Source: CAVTJX01 sp963735175 | Lineage (GTDB): Bacteria; Electryoneota; RPQS01 | NCBI GenBank assembly: GCA_963735175.1 | Contig: CAVTJX010000017.1 | Span: 186,001-250,000 of the forward strand | Direction: 5' to 3' | DNA length: 64,000 bases | Shown: positions 56,797 to 64,000 of the stretch, in pieces | Layout of the letters: each line of letters begins with the position of its first letter | How positions within the stretch are numbered: the stretch's first letter is position 1 | Position numbers and translations under genes: made by a program | Notes under the pieces: generated by a model | Databases searched by the model: none | Seen by the model: only the letters and a program-made list of their open reading frames with translations | What the model was told of the DNA's origin: nothing

Positions 56797-57120
56797 TCAC
56801 GCTCCCAGTCGCACCGCCGTGCCCGAGGCCGTAACCATCAGCATCGAACCGTTGGCGCCGACGACTTCGTAGTCGAGATCGACGCCGACGACGCCGTCCG
56901 CGCCGAGGGCCGCCGCCTGCTCTTCCATCTCGCGCAGCGCGATTTCGCGCGCGTGCTTGATTTCCTTTTCCCAGGCGGCGCTGCGGCCGCCCACGATGTC
57001 GCGCACACCGGCGAACAGGTCGCGGAATATATTCGCGCCGAGAATCGCTTCGCCGGTGACGATGCCGCGATATTCAGCGATCTTGCGCCCTTCAATCGAA
57101 GGCGTGGTGGTGACGATCAT
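56797..57120 (-). CDS. YbjQ/UPF0145 heavy-metal-binding-domain protein
   Basis: 107 aa. MIVTTTPSIEGRKIAEYRGI, VTGEAILGANIFRDLFAGVR, DIVGGRSAAWEKEIKHAREI, ALGADGVVGVDLDYEVVGAN, MLMVTASGTAVRL: the YbjQ beta-pentamer family. Function unclear despite the domain name. It lies between the acyl-CoA dehydrogenase and the 3-hydroxyacyl-CoA dehydrogenase. Confidence 0.9.
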   Translation of the reverse strand: MIVTTTPSIEGRKIAEYRGIVTGEAILGANIFRDLFAGVRDIVGGRSAAWEKEIKHAREIALREMEEQAAALGADGVVGVDLDYEVVGANGSMLMVTASGTAVRLGA

Positions 57121-57131
57121 GTGCGTTTTCC

Positions 57132-57987
57132 TTATGCGGAATAGGTATAAAATCCGCGCCCTGACTTGCGGCCGAGGTACCCCGCGGCCACGTATTTTTT
57201 CAGCAGCGGGCAGGGGCGGTACTTGCTGTCGCCCAGGTCGCGGTGCAGGACTTCCATGATGGCCAGGCAGACGTCGAGGCCGATCAGATCCGCCAGCGCC
57301 AGCGGCCCCATGGGATGGTTCATCCCCAGCTTCATCACGCCGTCAATCGCCTCGGCCTCGGCCACGCCCTCCATCAGGCAATAGACGGCCTCGTTGATCA
57401 TCGGCATCAAAATACGGTTCGAGACGAACCCCGGGAAATCGTTGACCGTGATCGGCGTCTTGCCCAGCGCCTTCGCCAGTTCCACGATCCGCCCGTGCGT
57501 CTCGTCCGACGTCGCCAGGCCGCGAATGATTTCCACGAGCTGCATCATCGGCACGGGATTCATGAAGTGCATGCCGATGAAGCGTTCGGGCCGCTTCGTC
57601 GCCGCCGCGAGCTGTGTGATCGAAATCGTGCTCGTGTTCGAGGCCAGAATCGCCTCGGGTTTCGCGAGCTTGTCCGCCTCGGCGAGGAGCTTGATCTTGG
57701 CGTCGGGGTTCTCGATAATCGCCTCGATCACCAAATCGGCGTCGTGCGCGTCGGCGAGTTTCAACGTGCCGTGCAGCCGGCCCAGCGTCGCTTTGCGATC
57801 GTCGTCCGCAAGCTTGCCTTTTTCCACCTGCCGCGCGAGGTTTTTCTCGATAGTGCCCAGGGCTTTCGACAGGATATGCCTCGGCCACTTCCACCAGATA
57901 AACGTCGCAGCCGTTCTGCGCGCAAACATGGGCAATCCCGTTCCCCATTGTGCCGCCGCCGATGACGGCTACTTTTCGAATGTCCAT
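57132..57987 (-). CDS. 3-hydroxybutyryl-CoA dehydrogenase (one frameshift)
   Basis: About 284 aa NAD-dependent enzyme. Start MDIRKVAVIGGGTMGNGIAH (Rossmann GGGTMG), CAQNGCDVYLVEVAE. A shift near 57885 rejoins ILSKALGTIEKNLARQVEKG. Then LVIEAIIENPDAKIKLLAEA, FIGMHFMNPVPMMQLVEIIR with the catalytic His, and ITVNDFPGFVSNRILMPMIN. Ends KSGRGFYTYSA. It forms, with the thiolase and acyl-CoA dehydrogenases, a short-chain acyl-CoA pathway. Confidence 0.93.
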
Positions 57988-57994
57988 GTCGTCC

Positions 57995-59089
57995 TCAGGG
58001 GTTGATGATGGTGCGCCACACCGCGCCTGGTGCGCGGCGCTTCTCAAATTGTACGCCGTAAGCCGCCGCCTCGGGCTGCAGGCCGCAGCCGACGGGCGGT
58101 TCGATGGGATGCGCCACAAGCGTCAGCGTCGTCGCCGTCTGCGAATACTCCAGCCACACATTGTCGATCGCCACGTGCTGGCCTCGGGGATCGGTGCATC
58201 TCGCCGCCGCGCAATTGACGCGCAGCAGACCGCCATCCGCCCCCGCCCAGTACGCGTGCAGGTCGGAAGCCACCGCCAGGTCTACGCGATAGTCCAGCAT
58301 AAGCTGGAACAGCCGCCGCTTCTGCTGGCGGTCACGCTCCGGCGAACCGTCGCGGATGCCGTTTTGCGCCCCGTCATGTTCTCCGTTGTCGAGGCTGTCG
58401 GGATAGAACCACATCCAGTCATGCGCGGCTACGATCAGCGGTAGATCCGGAGACTCAGCCCGCAGCTTGTGCAGTGCCGCTTCGATCCAGTCCACCTGGT
58501 CCTCGCGAAACGCCCAGCGGTCGGTGCGGTACAGCGCTAACAGCGCGCACTCGCGCTGGCCGCCCGATCCCGTCACCAGCAGGTAATCTCCGTAGGGCGA
58601 CATCGGCAGCGGATCAGCCAGTTCGGCGAAGGGCTGCACGCGCAGCCGCATGAAATCGAGATTGAACGCGTCGTAGAGTCTGGTTCCGAGTTCGCTCGTG
58701 CCTTCGTAATCATACCGCTTGCCGCGCGAGCTGTCGGCCAGAGCGGCCATCTCCGCGCTCAGGAAATACTGCTCATCGTGCCCGCCGGGAATCGCGAGGA
58801 CATTCGGCCCCGGCGTTTCGGGCCACTCCGCCAGCGATTGCTCGACGGTGGCAAACACCCGGCGGTAATCCGCGAGCACCGCTTCGGGCGTGCCCGCCGG
58901 ACCGTAATCGTATTTCAGGACGTCGCCGTTGATGACGAAGAGTTGCACCCGGGCGCGCTTTGCCTGCTTGAGGATCGCGCGCTCCACCGGGTTTGCGCCG
59001 CGGTTATCCCCATAGATGCAAATCCGGTAATTCTGTTCGGCCCACGCCGACTGTGACAGGACTAATATTCCGAACGCAAGTCTCCACAT
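57995..59089 (-). CDS. Exported calcineurin-like phosphoesterase, unknown role
   Basis: 364 aa from the ATG at 59089 (MWRLAFGILVLSQSAWA, a signal peptide); an upstream start at 59116 would overlap the thiolase stop. Metallophosphatase motifs are partial: IYGDNRGANPVE, FVINGDVLKYDYGP, LAIPGGHDEQYFLSAE, LIVAAHDWMWFYP, and AVASDLHAYWAG. The usual GNHD is replaced by GGHDEQ and GHxH by SDLHAY, so catalytic activity could differ. Family-level call only. Confidence 0.65.
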   Translation of the reverse strand: MWRLAFGILVLSQSAWAEQNYRICIYGDNRGANPVERAILKQAKRARVQLFVINGDVLKYDYGPAGTPEAVLADYRRVFATVEQSLAEWPETPGPNVLAIPGGHDEQYFLSAEMAALADSSRGKRYDYEGTSELGTRLYDAFNLDFMRLRVQPFAELADPLPMSPYGDYLLVTGSGGQRECALLALYRTDRWAFREDQVDWIEAALHKLRAESPDLPLIVAAHDWMWFYPDSLDNGEHDGAQNGIRDGSPERDRQQKRRLFQLMLDYRVDLAVASDLHAYWAGADGGLLRVNCAAARCTDPRGQHVAIDNVWLEYSQTATTLTLVAHPIEPPVGCGLQPEAAAYGVQFEKRRAPGAVWRTIINP

Positions 59090-59096
59090 CACAGTC

Positions 59097-60278
59097 TTAC
59101 AAAACCTCCACCGCAAGCGCCGTCGCTTCGCCGCCGCCGTTGCAAATGCCGACTACGCCGCGCTTGCCGCCCTGCTCGCGCAAGACGCTCAGCAACGTGA
59201 CGAGAATGCGGCAGCCGGACGCGCCGATCGGATGGCCCAGCGCCACCGCGCCGCCGAACACGCTGACTTTCTTTGCGTCGAGGCCCAGCAGACTCGCGTT
59301 GACGATCCCCACCACGGCAAATGCCTCGTTCAGCTCCCAGTAATCGACATCACTCTTTTTCCAGTCGATGCGCTTCAGCAGTTTTTCCACCGCCTGGGCC
59401 GGCGCGGTGGTGAACCACTCCGGTTCCTGGCTGTGCGTCGTATAACCGACGATCCGCGCCAGCGGTCTCAGGTTGCGCCGCTTCGCCTCTTCGTAGGACA
59501 TGACCGTTACCGCCGCCGCGCCGTCGTTGATTTTCGAGGCGTTGGCCGCCGTGATCGTGCCGTCCTTTTCGAACGCCGGACGCAACGCGGAGAGTTTTGT
59601 GAAATCGACCTTCGCCGGTTCTTCATCCTCCTTCACCGTAATCTCGCCCTTGCGGGTCTTCATCACCACGGGCACGATTTCAGCGGCGAACTTGCCGCCC
59701 TTCTGCGCATCCATTGCGCGGCGGTAGGATTCGGCGGCGAAATCGTCCTGCGCCTCACGCGTGATTTTGTGCTCCCGCGCGCAAAGTTCGGCGCAATTAC
59801 CCATGTGTGTGTTGCGGTACGGATCCCACAGCCCGTCGCGAATCAACCCGTCCACCACGCTGCCGTCGCCAAGGCGCAAACCCTTGCGCGCGCCATCGAG
59901 GTAATAGGGAGCCTGCGACATGTTCTCCATGCCGCCGGCGATCATCACCTTGGCTTCGCCCAATTGCACCGCCTGCGCCGCGCTCATCACCGCCCGCAGC
60001 CCCGACGAGCAGACCTTGTTGACGGTCCACGCCGACACGGAGGAAGGCAACCCCGCGTAAATCGCGGCCTGACGCGCGGGCGCCTGCCCGGCGTTCCCCT
60101 GCAGCACCATGCCGAGGATCACCTCGTCCACGTCCGCCGGTTCCAGCTTCGAGCGCGTGAGGTTCTCCTTGATCGCGTGTGAGCCCAGCAGCACGGCGGA
60201 GACGTCGGCCAGCGCGCCGTTAAACGACCCGATCGGCGTGCGCGCCGCGGACGTGATGACGGGAGTATTGGGATTCAT
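59097..60278 (-). CDS. Acetyl-CoA C-acetyltransferase (thiolase)
   Basis: 393 aa. ITSAARTPIGSFNGALADVS start, catalytic Cys in TVNKVCSSGLRAVMSAAQAV, ENMSQAPYYLDGARKG, NEAFAVVGIVNASLLGLDAK, His in GGAVALGHPIGASGCRILVT, and C-terminal GICNGGGEATALAVEVL with the second Cys. Condenses or splits acetoacetyl-CoA-type substrates. Unbroken frame. Confidence 0.94.
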   Translation of the reverse strand: MNPNTPVITSAARTPIGSFNGALADVSAVLLGSHAIKENLTRSKLEPADVDEVILGMVLQGNAGQAPARQAAIYAGLPSSVSAWTVNKVCSSGLRAVMSAAQAVQLGEAKVMIAGGMENMSQAPYYLDGARKGLRLGDGSVVDGLIRDGLWDPYRNTHMGNCAELCAREHKITREAQDDFAAESYRRAMDAQKGGKFAAEIVPVVMKTRKGEITVKEDEEPAKVDFTKLSALRPAFEKDGTITAANASKINDGAAAVTVMSYEEAKRRNLRPLARIVGYTTHSQEPEWFTTAPAQAVEKLLKRIDWKKSDVDYWELNEAFAVVGIVNASLLGLDAKKVSVFGGAVALGHPIGASGCRILVTLLSVLREQGGKRGVVGICNGGGEATALAVEVL

Positions 60279-60323
60279 GAACGGACCATCCTCATAAAAG
60301 CCAGGGGTGGATTCGATTCCGGA

Positions 60324-61167
60324 TTACAGGGTTATTGCTTCAAGTTGCGGCGTGCCGTCGGCGCGATACAGAAGGTAACCCGCGCGCGCGCGGGGAGCGT
60401 GAACAAACAACAGCAGTTCGCGGCGGCGAACGGCCTCGTCCAGCACGAGCGCCTTGGCCGCCTTCAGTTCCGCGATATTCAAATCGTACGACAGCACGCA
60501 ATCGAGCGGCAATTGCGTCGCCGTAGGCACGAGGTCTGAAAGGTATACCGCCCGCGATGCTTCACCGATGAACGCGATCTGCAAGCCGGCCGAATGCCCC
60601 CCGACCAGGCGGACGTTCACTCCCGGCAGTACCTCGCCATCGCCGTCGAGCATCACCAGCACGCCGGCTTCCAGCAGCGGCTCATAATCTGCGGGATTGT
60701 AGCCGTCGTCGCCTTCCGCAACGCCACTCCGCGCCGCCGCCAGCTCTTTCCGCTGCACATAGTATTGCGCGTTGGGAAATGTCGGCCTGAAGTCGCCATC
60801 CTCCGCGAGGGATGTCGCCGCGCCGCAATGGTCCCAGTGCAGATGCGTAAGAATCACGGTATTCGACGCTTTCCCGCGCTACGCCGAGTTCGGCCAACGC
60901 AGGCAGGAATTTCCGCGGCCATTCCAGTTTGTATTGCTCGCGGAGCTTCGGGCGCGGCTTGTCCCCCGTGCCGGGATCGATGACGACAATCCGACCGTGG
61001 CCGCGCACCAGCAGGCTGTTGAAGCCCACTTTGATTCGCGCCCTGCCCTTCACTTTCAGGCGCGGGGTGCTTTGCCGTTCTACGCAGTGCTGCACAAAGG
61101 TATCGGCGTCGTCTTCAAACAGGCCGTCGCTGATGAGATCGAGGCGGAAGTCGCCCAGCGTCAGCAT
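60324..61167 (-). CDS. MBL-fold metallohydrolase (one frameshift)
   Basis: About 280 aa. MLTLGDFRLDLISDGLFEDD start, INVIDPGTG-like segment VVIDPGTGDKPRPKLREQYK. A shift near 60868 rejoins VILTHLHWDHCGAATSLAED (metal-binding HxHxDH). Then VRLVGGHSAGLQIAFIGEAS (second His), AVYLSDLVPTATQLPLDCV and LLLFVHAPRARAGYLLYR. Could be a lactonase- or thioesterase-like hydrolase. Located next to acyl-CoA genes. Substrate unknown. Confidence 0.82.
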
Positions 61168-61174
61168 GGCGCGC

Positions 61175-62322
61175 TCAGCGGGCGTGTTCCTGCAAAATCG
61201 TGCGCGCGATTACCAGCCGCTGGATTTCCGACGTACCCTCGCCAATCTCACAGAGCTTATTGTCGCGGAACATGCGCTCCACGGGGTAATCGCGCATGTA
61301 GCCGTAACCGCCATGCAGTTGGATCGCTTGCGAGGTCACGCGCGTCGCCATTTCGCTGGCGTAGAGTTTCGCCATCGCCGCTTCGCGCACGAAGTGCTCG
61401 CCCGCGTCCTTCTTCGCCGCCGCCTTCGAACACAAGGTGACGCGCGGCTTCGATTTGCGTCAGCATATCCGCCAGCTTGAATTGCGTCGCCTGAAAATCC
61501 GCCACCGTCTGCTCGAACGCCTTGCGCGTCGTCACATACTCGATGGTGGCCTCGTAGGCTCCTTCAGCCAGTCCCAGCGACATCGCGGCGATGGAAATCC
61601 GCCCCGCGTCCAGCGTCGTCAGCATCTGCTTGAAACCGTCGCCCATCTTGCCCAGCAGGTTCTCCTTCGGCACTTTCACGTCGCTGAAATGCAGCACTAC
61701 GGTATCGCTGCCGCGCACTCCCAGCTTGCGCTCCTTCTTGCCGACCTCAAAACCGGGCATGCCCTTTTCGAGGATGAAGCAACTGATCCCCTTGGTGCCC
61801 TTGCCTTTTTCGGCCACGGCGCTGACAGTAAATACGTCTGCATACGTGCCGTTGGTGCAGTAGACCTTCTGGCCGTTGAGCAGAAAATGATCGCCCTTGT
61901 CGATGCACGTACTGGCCGTGGCGCCGGCGTCGCTCCCCGCCTGCGATTCGGTCAGGCCGAAGGCGCCGATGGACTTGCCGCTGCACAAGCCGGGCAAATA
62001 TTTCTGCTTCTGCTCTTCGCTGCCGAACATGTAGATCGGCCCGCAGCCCAGACTGGTATGCGCGGCCAGCGTCAGCGCGGTGCTGCCGCAGACCTTGGCG
62101 ACTTCCTCGACGGCCAGCGCGTACGCCGTCGTGTCCATGCCCGCCCCGCCGTAGCGCTCGGGATAGGGAATCCCCATCAGTCCGAGGTCACCCATTTCGG
62201 CGATCACTTCCTTGGGGAAACGTTCGTGTTCGTCGATCTCCGCGGCCACGGGCTTGATCCGGCTTCTGCGCGAAGTCCCGGACCATCTCGCGAAGCATTT
62301 TCTGTTCTTCATTCAGGTGCAT
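61175..62322 (-). CDS. Acyl-CoA dehydrogenase B (two frameshifts)
   Basis: About 381 aa. Start ATG at 62322 (MHLNEEQKMLREMVRDFAQK). A shift near 62260 rejoins IKPVAAEIDEHERFPKEVIA. Then TLAAHTSLGCGPIYMFGSEE, AFGLTESQAGSDAGATASTC, VYCTNGTYADVFTVSAVAEK, FQATQFKLADMLTQIEAARH. A second shift near 61435 gives CSKAAAKKDAGEHFVREAAM, IQLHGGYGYMRDYPVERMFR and GEGTSEIQRLVIARTIL. A distinct paralogue from the dehydrogenase at 55582. Probable butyryl/isovaleryl-type enzyme. Confidence 0.92.
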
Positions 62323-62360
62323 ACGCGTCTCGATCTTTCTGGGCGTAACGGACTGGGCCG

Positions 62361-63357
62361 GTTATTCTTCGGGAATATCATCCAGAATGTTGTCGCCTGC
62401 GCCCTCGATGCGGCGCCGGCGGCGCTTCATGTCATCCATCAGCGAGCCGTACTCCTGCTGCGAGAGGTCGTAATCGCGGAGCACGCGGTCGAGGTCGTTG
62501 CGCACTTTCTCCAGCTTGGGCGAAAGTTTTTTATGCGCCGGATCGGAAGTGTGTTCGCTGATGACGGTTCCTGTCCTGTCAGCGTGTTTACCAGTTGGGC
62601 CAGATAGTCGCGCGACGCGGCAGCGTCTTCGGCCGACACCTCCAGCGTGACTCCGGCGGAGCTGCCGATCTGCGCCAGTGGCTGCAACAGCGCGCGGAAG
62701 TTGACGACGCCCGCGCCCAGTCCGAGGTGGAGATCGTCGCGGCCATCATTGTCGGAACAGTGAATGTGGCAGATACGGTCGGCGAAACGCTGCGACCACG
62801 CCGCGGGTTCGATACGCCCGAAACACGTCGCGTGGCCCTGTGTCGAGGCACATACCCAGTGCGGGCGAGGGAAAGCGTTCGAAAATCTCCTCGAACAGCG
62901 TCGTGTCCGGCTCGTAGGTGTTCTCCATGGCCAACCGCACGCCCAACTCCGCGGCTCGCGCCAAAAGCTGTTCCAGGCTTTCCGAAAACGTGTCCAGCCA
63001 GCGGGACCGCGCCTTGGGCGGGATTTGTGGAAGATAGCCCGTGTGAAACACCACCTGCGGCGAACGAAAGGCCCGCGCCGCTTCCAGCGAGGCCGAGAGT
63101 GTGTCCAGCGAATACGAGCGGATGTGCGCGTCGCGCGCGCCCAGGTTCAAATTGTGGAACGGCCCGTGTACCGACGCCTTGATTCCCGCCTTTGCGATGT
63201 CGTCGGCGAGGTCCAGCAGATTCTCCCACTTCACCTGCGGCCACAGATCCGCGGTGGATTCGAACAGCACCTCCACTCCCAGGCCAAGGTCTGCCATCTG
63301 AGGCAGTTTCGCCCCCACCAACGACTGCTCGCAATAGATGTAGCGCGGTCCGAACAT
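62361..63357 (-). CDS. Sugar phosphate isomerase/epimerase-like TIM barrel (frameshifted)
   Basis: Start MFGPRYIYCEQSLVGAKLPQ at 63357. AP endonuclease 2-type TIM-barrel family: ASVHGPFHNLNLGARDAHIR, VVFHTGYLPQIPPKARSRWL, LAMENTYEPDTTLFEEIFER, GMCLDTG. One shift near 62838 leads to ATCFGRIEPAAWSQRF and RICHIHCSDNDGRDDLHLGL, the usual second metal site. A further shift near 62555 would extend into KKLSPKLEKVRNDLDRVLRD and on to a stop at 62361. That final ~60 residues could instead be a separate small gene. Substrate unknown. Confidence 0.65.
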
Positions 63358-63365
63358 CGGGGAAT

Positions 63366-64000
63366 TTACTCTTTGGGGACCAGAGACACAATTACCGCGT
63401 CCGCGTCGACAATCGCGCCCGGCGCGCCAAACGTGTTGGCGACAACTCCGGCGCGCGGCGCCCGCAGTGCATGTTCCATCTTCATCGCTTCCACCACCGC
63501 CACGATCTGCCGCTCGTCGACGGCATCCCCGGCGGCGACGAGCAATTTGACGAGCGTGCCCGGCATCGGCGCGCGAATGTCGTCACTTGCCTCCGTAGTC
63601 CCGCCGCCTTCGTGATGGGCCGATGGCGTTTGGAATTCGTAGACGCGCCCCGCCAGCCACACCCACGTGCGGTCGCGATCGCGCACTACGCGGGCGTCAA
63701 ACTGGCCGCGCTCATTCCGGATGAGTAGCCGCCCCGGTGCGAGTTCACGCACATTCAGCTCATGTCGCTGGTCTTCCAGCGTCACGGACGATCCCGTGGC
63801 CGCGGTATCGATTTTGAATCGCAGCGGTTTGCCGTTGAACAGCAATTCTTTCGCGGCGCTCGATCGGCCCTCCCCGGCAATGCGCCATCCGCCCAGCGAG
63901 TGCCACGGCGACGCAATTCCGGCCTTGCCGTCCACCGCCGCGGCGGCCTGATTCATTGCCGGCGCGCGCGTGGCGGCCAGCAGCGCGGCCGCGAGGTCCG
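63366..64000 (-). CDS. Biotin carboxylase-type acyl-CoA carboxylase alpha subunit, C-terminal part
   Basis: Runs off the right window edge. The visible ~211 residues include a BT-like linker domain (EDQRHELNVRELAPGRLLIR) and a biotinyl domain DIRAPMPGTLVKLLVAAGDA with the biotinylation site VVEAMKMEHALRAP near the C-terminus. This matches the alpha subunit of methylcrotonyl-, propionyl- or acetyl-CoA carboxylases. The context (ilvE, acyl-CoA dehydrogenases, thiolase) favours methylcrotonyl- or propionyl-CoA; not provable here. Confidence 0.85.
   Translation of the reverse strand, partial: DLAAALLAATRAPAMNQAAAAVDGKAGIASPWHSLGGWRIAGEGRSSAAKELLFNGKPLRFKIDTAATGSSVTLEDQRHELNVRELAPGRLLIRNERGQFDARVVRDRDRTWVWLAGRVYEFQTPSAHHEGGGTTEASDDIRAPMPGTLVKLLVAAGDAVDERQIVAVVEAMKMEHALRAPRAGVVANTFGAPGAIVDADAVIVSLVPKE

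Noticed and set aside
1..64000. Many genes as true pseudogenes
   Set aside because: Breaks hit indispensable genes and each is a single-base change leaving full conserved sequence on both sides, often at homopolymers; sequencing error fits better.
1..64000. CRISPR array, insertion sequence or prophage
   Set aside because: No regularly spaced repeats, transposase or phage genes. The only tyrosine recombinase (45744-46670) is in the housekeeping topA-xerC setting.

Overview
The window is high-GC bacterial chromosome with gene order typical of a Gram-negative member of the FCB supergroup, probably an uncultivated phylum. The signs are a secreted protein with a type IX secretion (T9SS-type) C-terminal sorting domain, two PorV/OMP-like outer-membrane proteins, BamD, apolipoprotein N-acyltransferase, an MCE/MlaD protein, HPr kinase with mannose-type PTS EIIA and EIIB, and a cobalamin-dependent ribonucleotide reductase. 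The phylum cannot be fixed from this sequence alone. Nearly all genes lie on the minus strand. The exceptions are a redoxin-like gene (4564-5401) and the rpsR-rpmB-rpmG cluster (12399-13079). No rRNA, tRNA, CRISPR array or insertion sequence was recognised.

Layout. 1-4383: a minus-strand cluster of a TRAP-like permease, a poly-gamma-glutamate system protein, a gamma-glutamyltransferase-like lipoprotein and an unknown lipoprotein. 4564-6964: a redoxin, then an AT-rich stretch with two plus-strand terminators and little coding, then a DUF2188 gene. 6995-12033: nrdJ, interrupted by a 370-residue intein next to the catalytic cysteine, and its control region with two NrdR-box-like palindromes and two perfect DnaA boxes. 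12295-13134: zinc-free ribosomal proteins S18, L28 and L33 with a strong promoter and terminator. 13510-20125: T9SS cargo, nadD, bamD, an OMP and lnt. 20122-31541: housekeeping genes (Gfo/Idh/MocA oxidoreductase, ruvX, HU, relA/spoT, dnaB, type 4 uracil-DNA glycosylase, coaBC, rpoZ, gmk, yicC, PorV-like). 31767-40248: mutS, a SPOR protein, lapB, lapA, miaB, sfsA, hisS. 40725-54591: ade, MCE protein, PTS EIIB and EIIA, hprK, hpf, xerC, topA, smg, secA, phosphoesterase, nusB. 54607-64000: ilvE, two acyl-CoA dehydrogenases, 3-hydroxyacyl-CoA dehydrogenase, thiolase, an MBL hydrolase and a biotin-carboxylase-type subunit cut by the window edge. This last block looks like branched-chain amino-acid/short-chain acyl-CoA metabolism.

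A major caveat is that about 30 single-base frameshifts break otherwise intact genes. They hit genes that are normally indispensable (secA, topA, hisS, dnaB, nrdJ, lnt), and several lie in or beside homopolymers. I read them as sequencing/assembly indels and annotate each gene across its frameshift(s). The most interesting biology is the nrdJ intein and nrdJ control region, the long disordered tail on CoaBC, the histone-H1-like tail on TopA, the poly-gamma-glutamate-linked cluster, and the HPr-kinase/PTS module that shows no sugar permease in this window.
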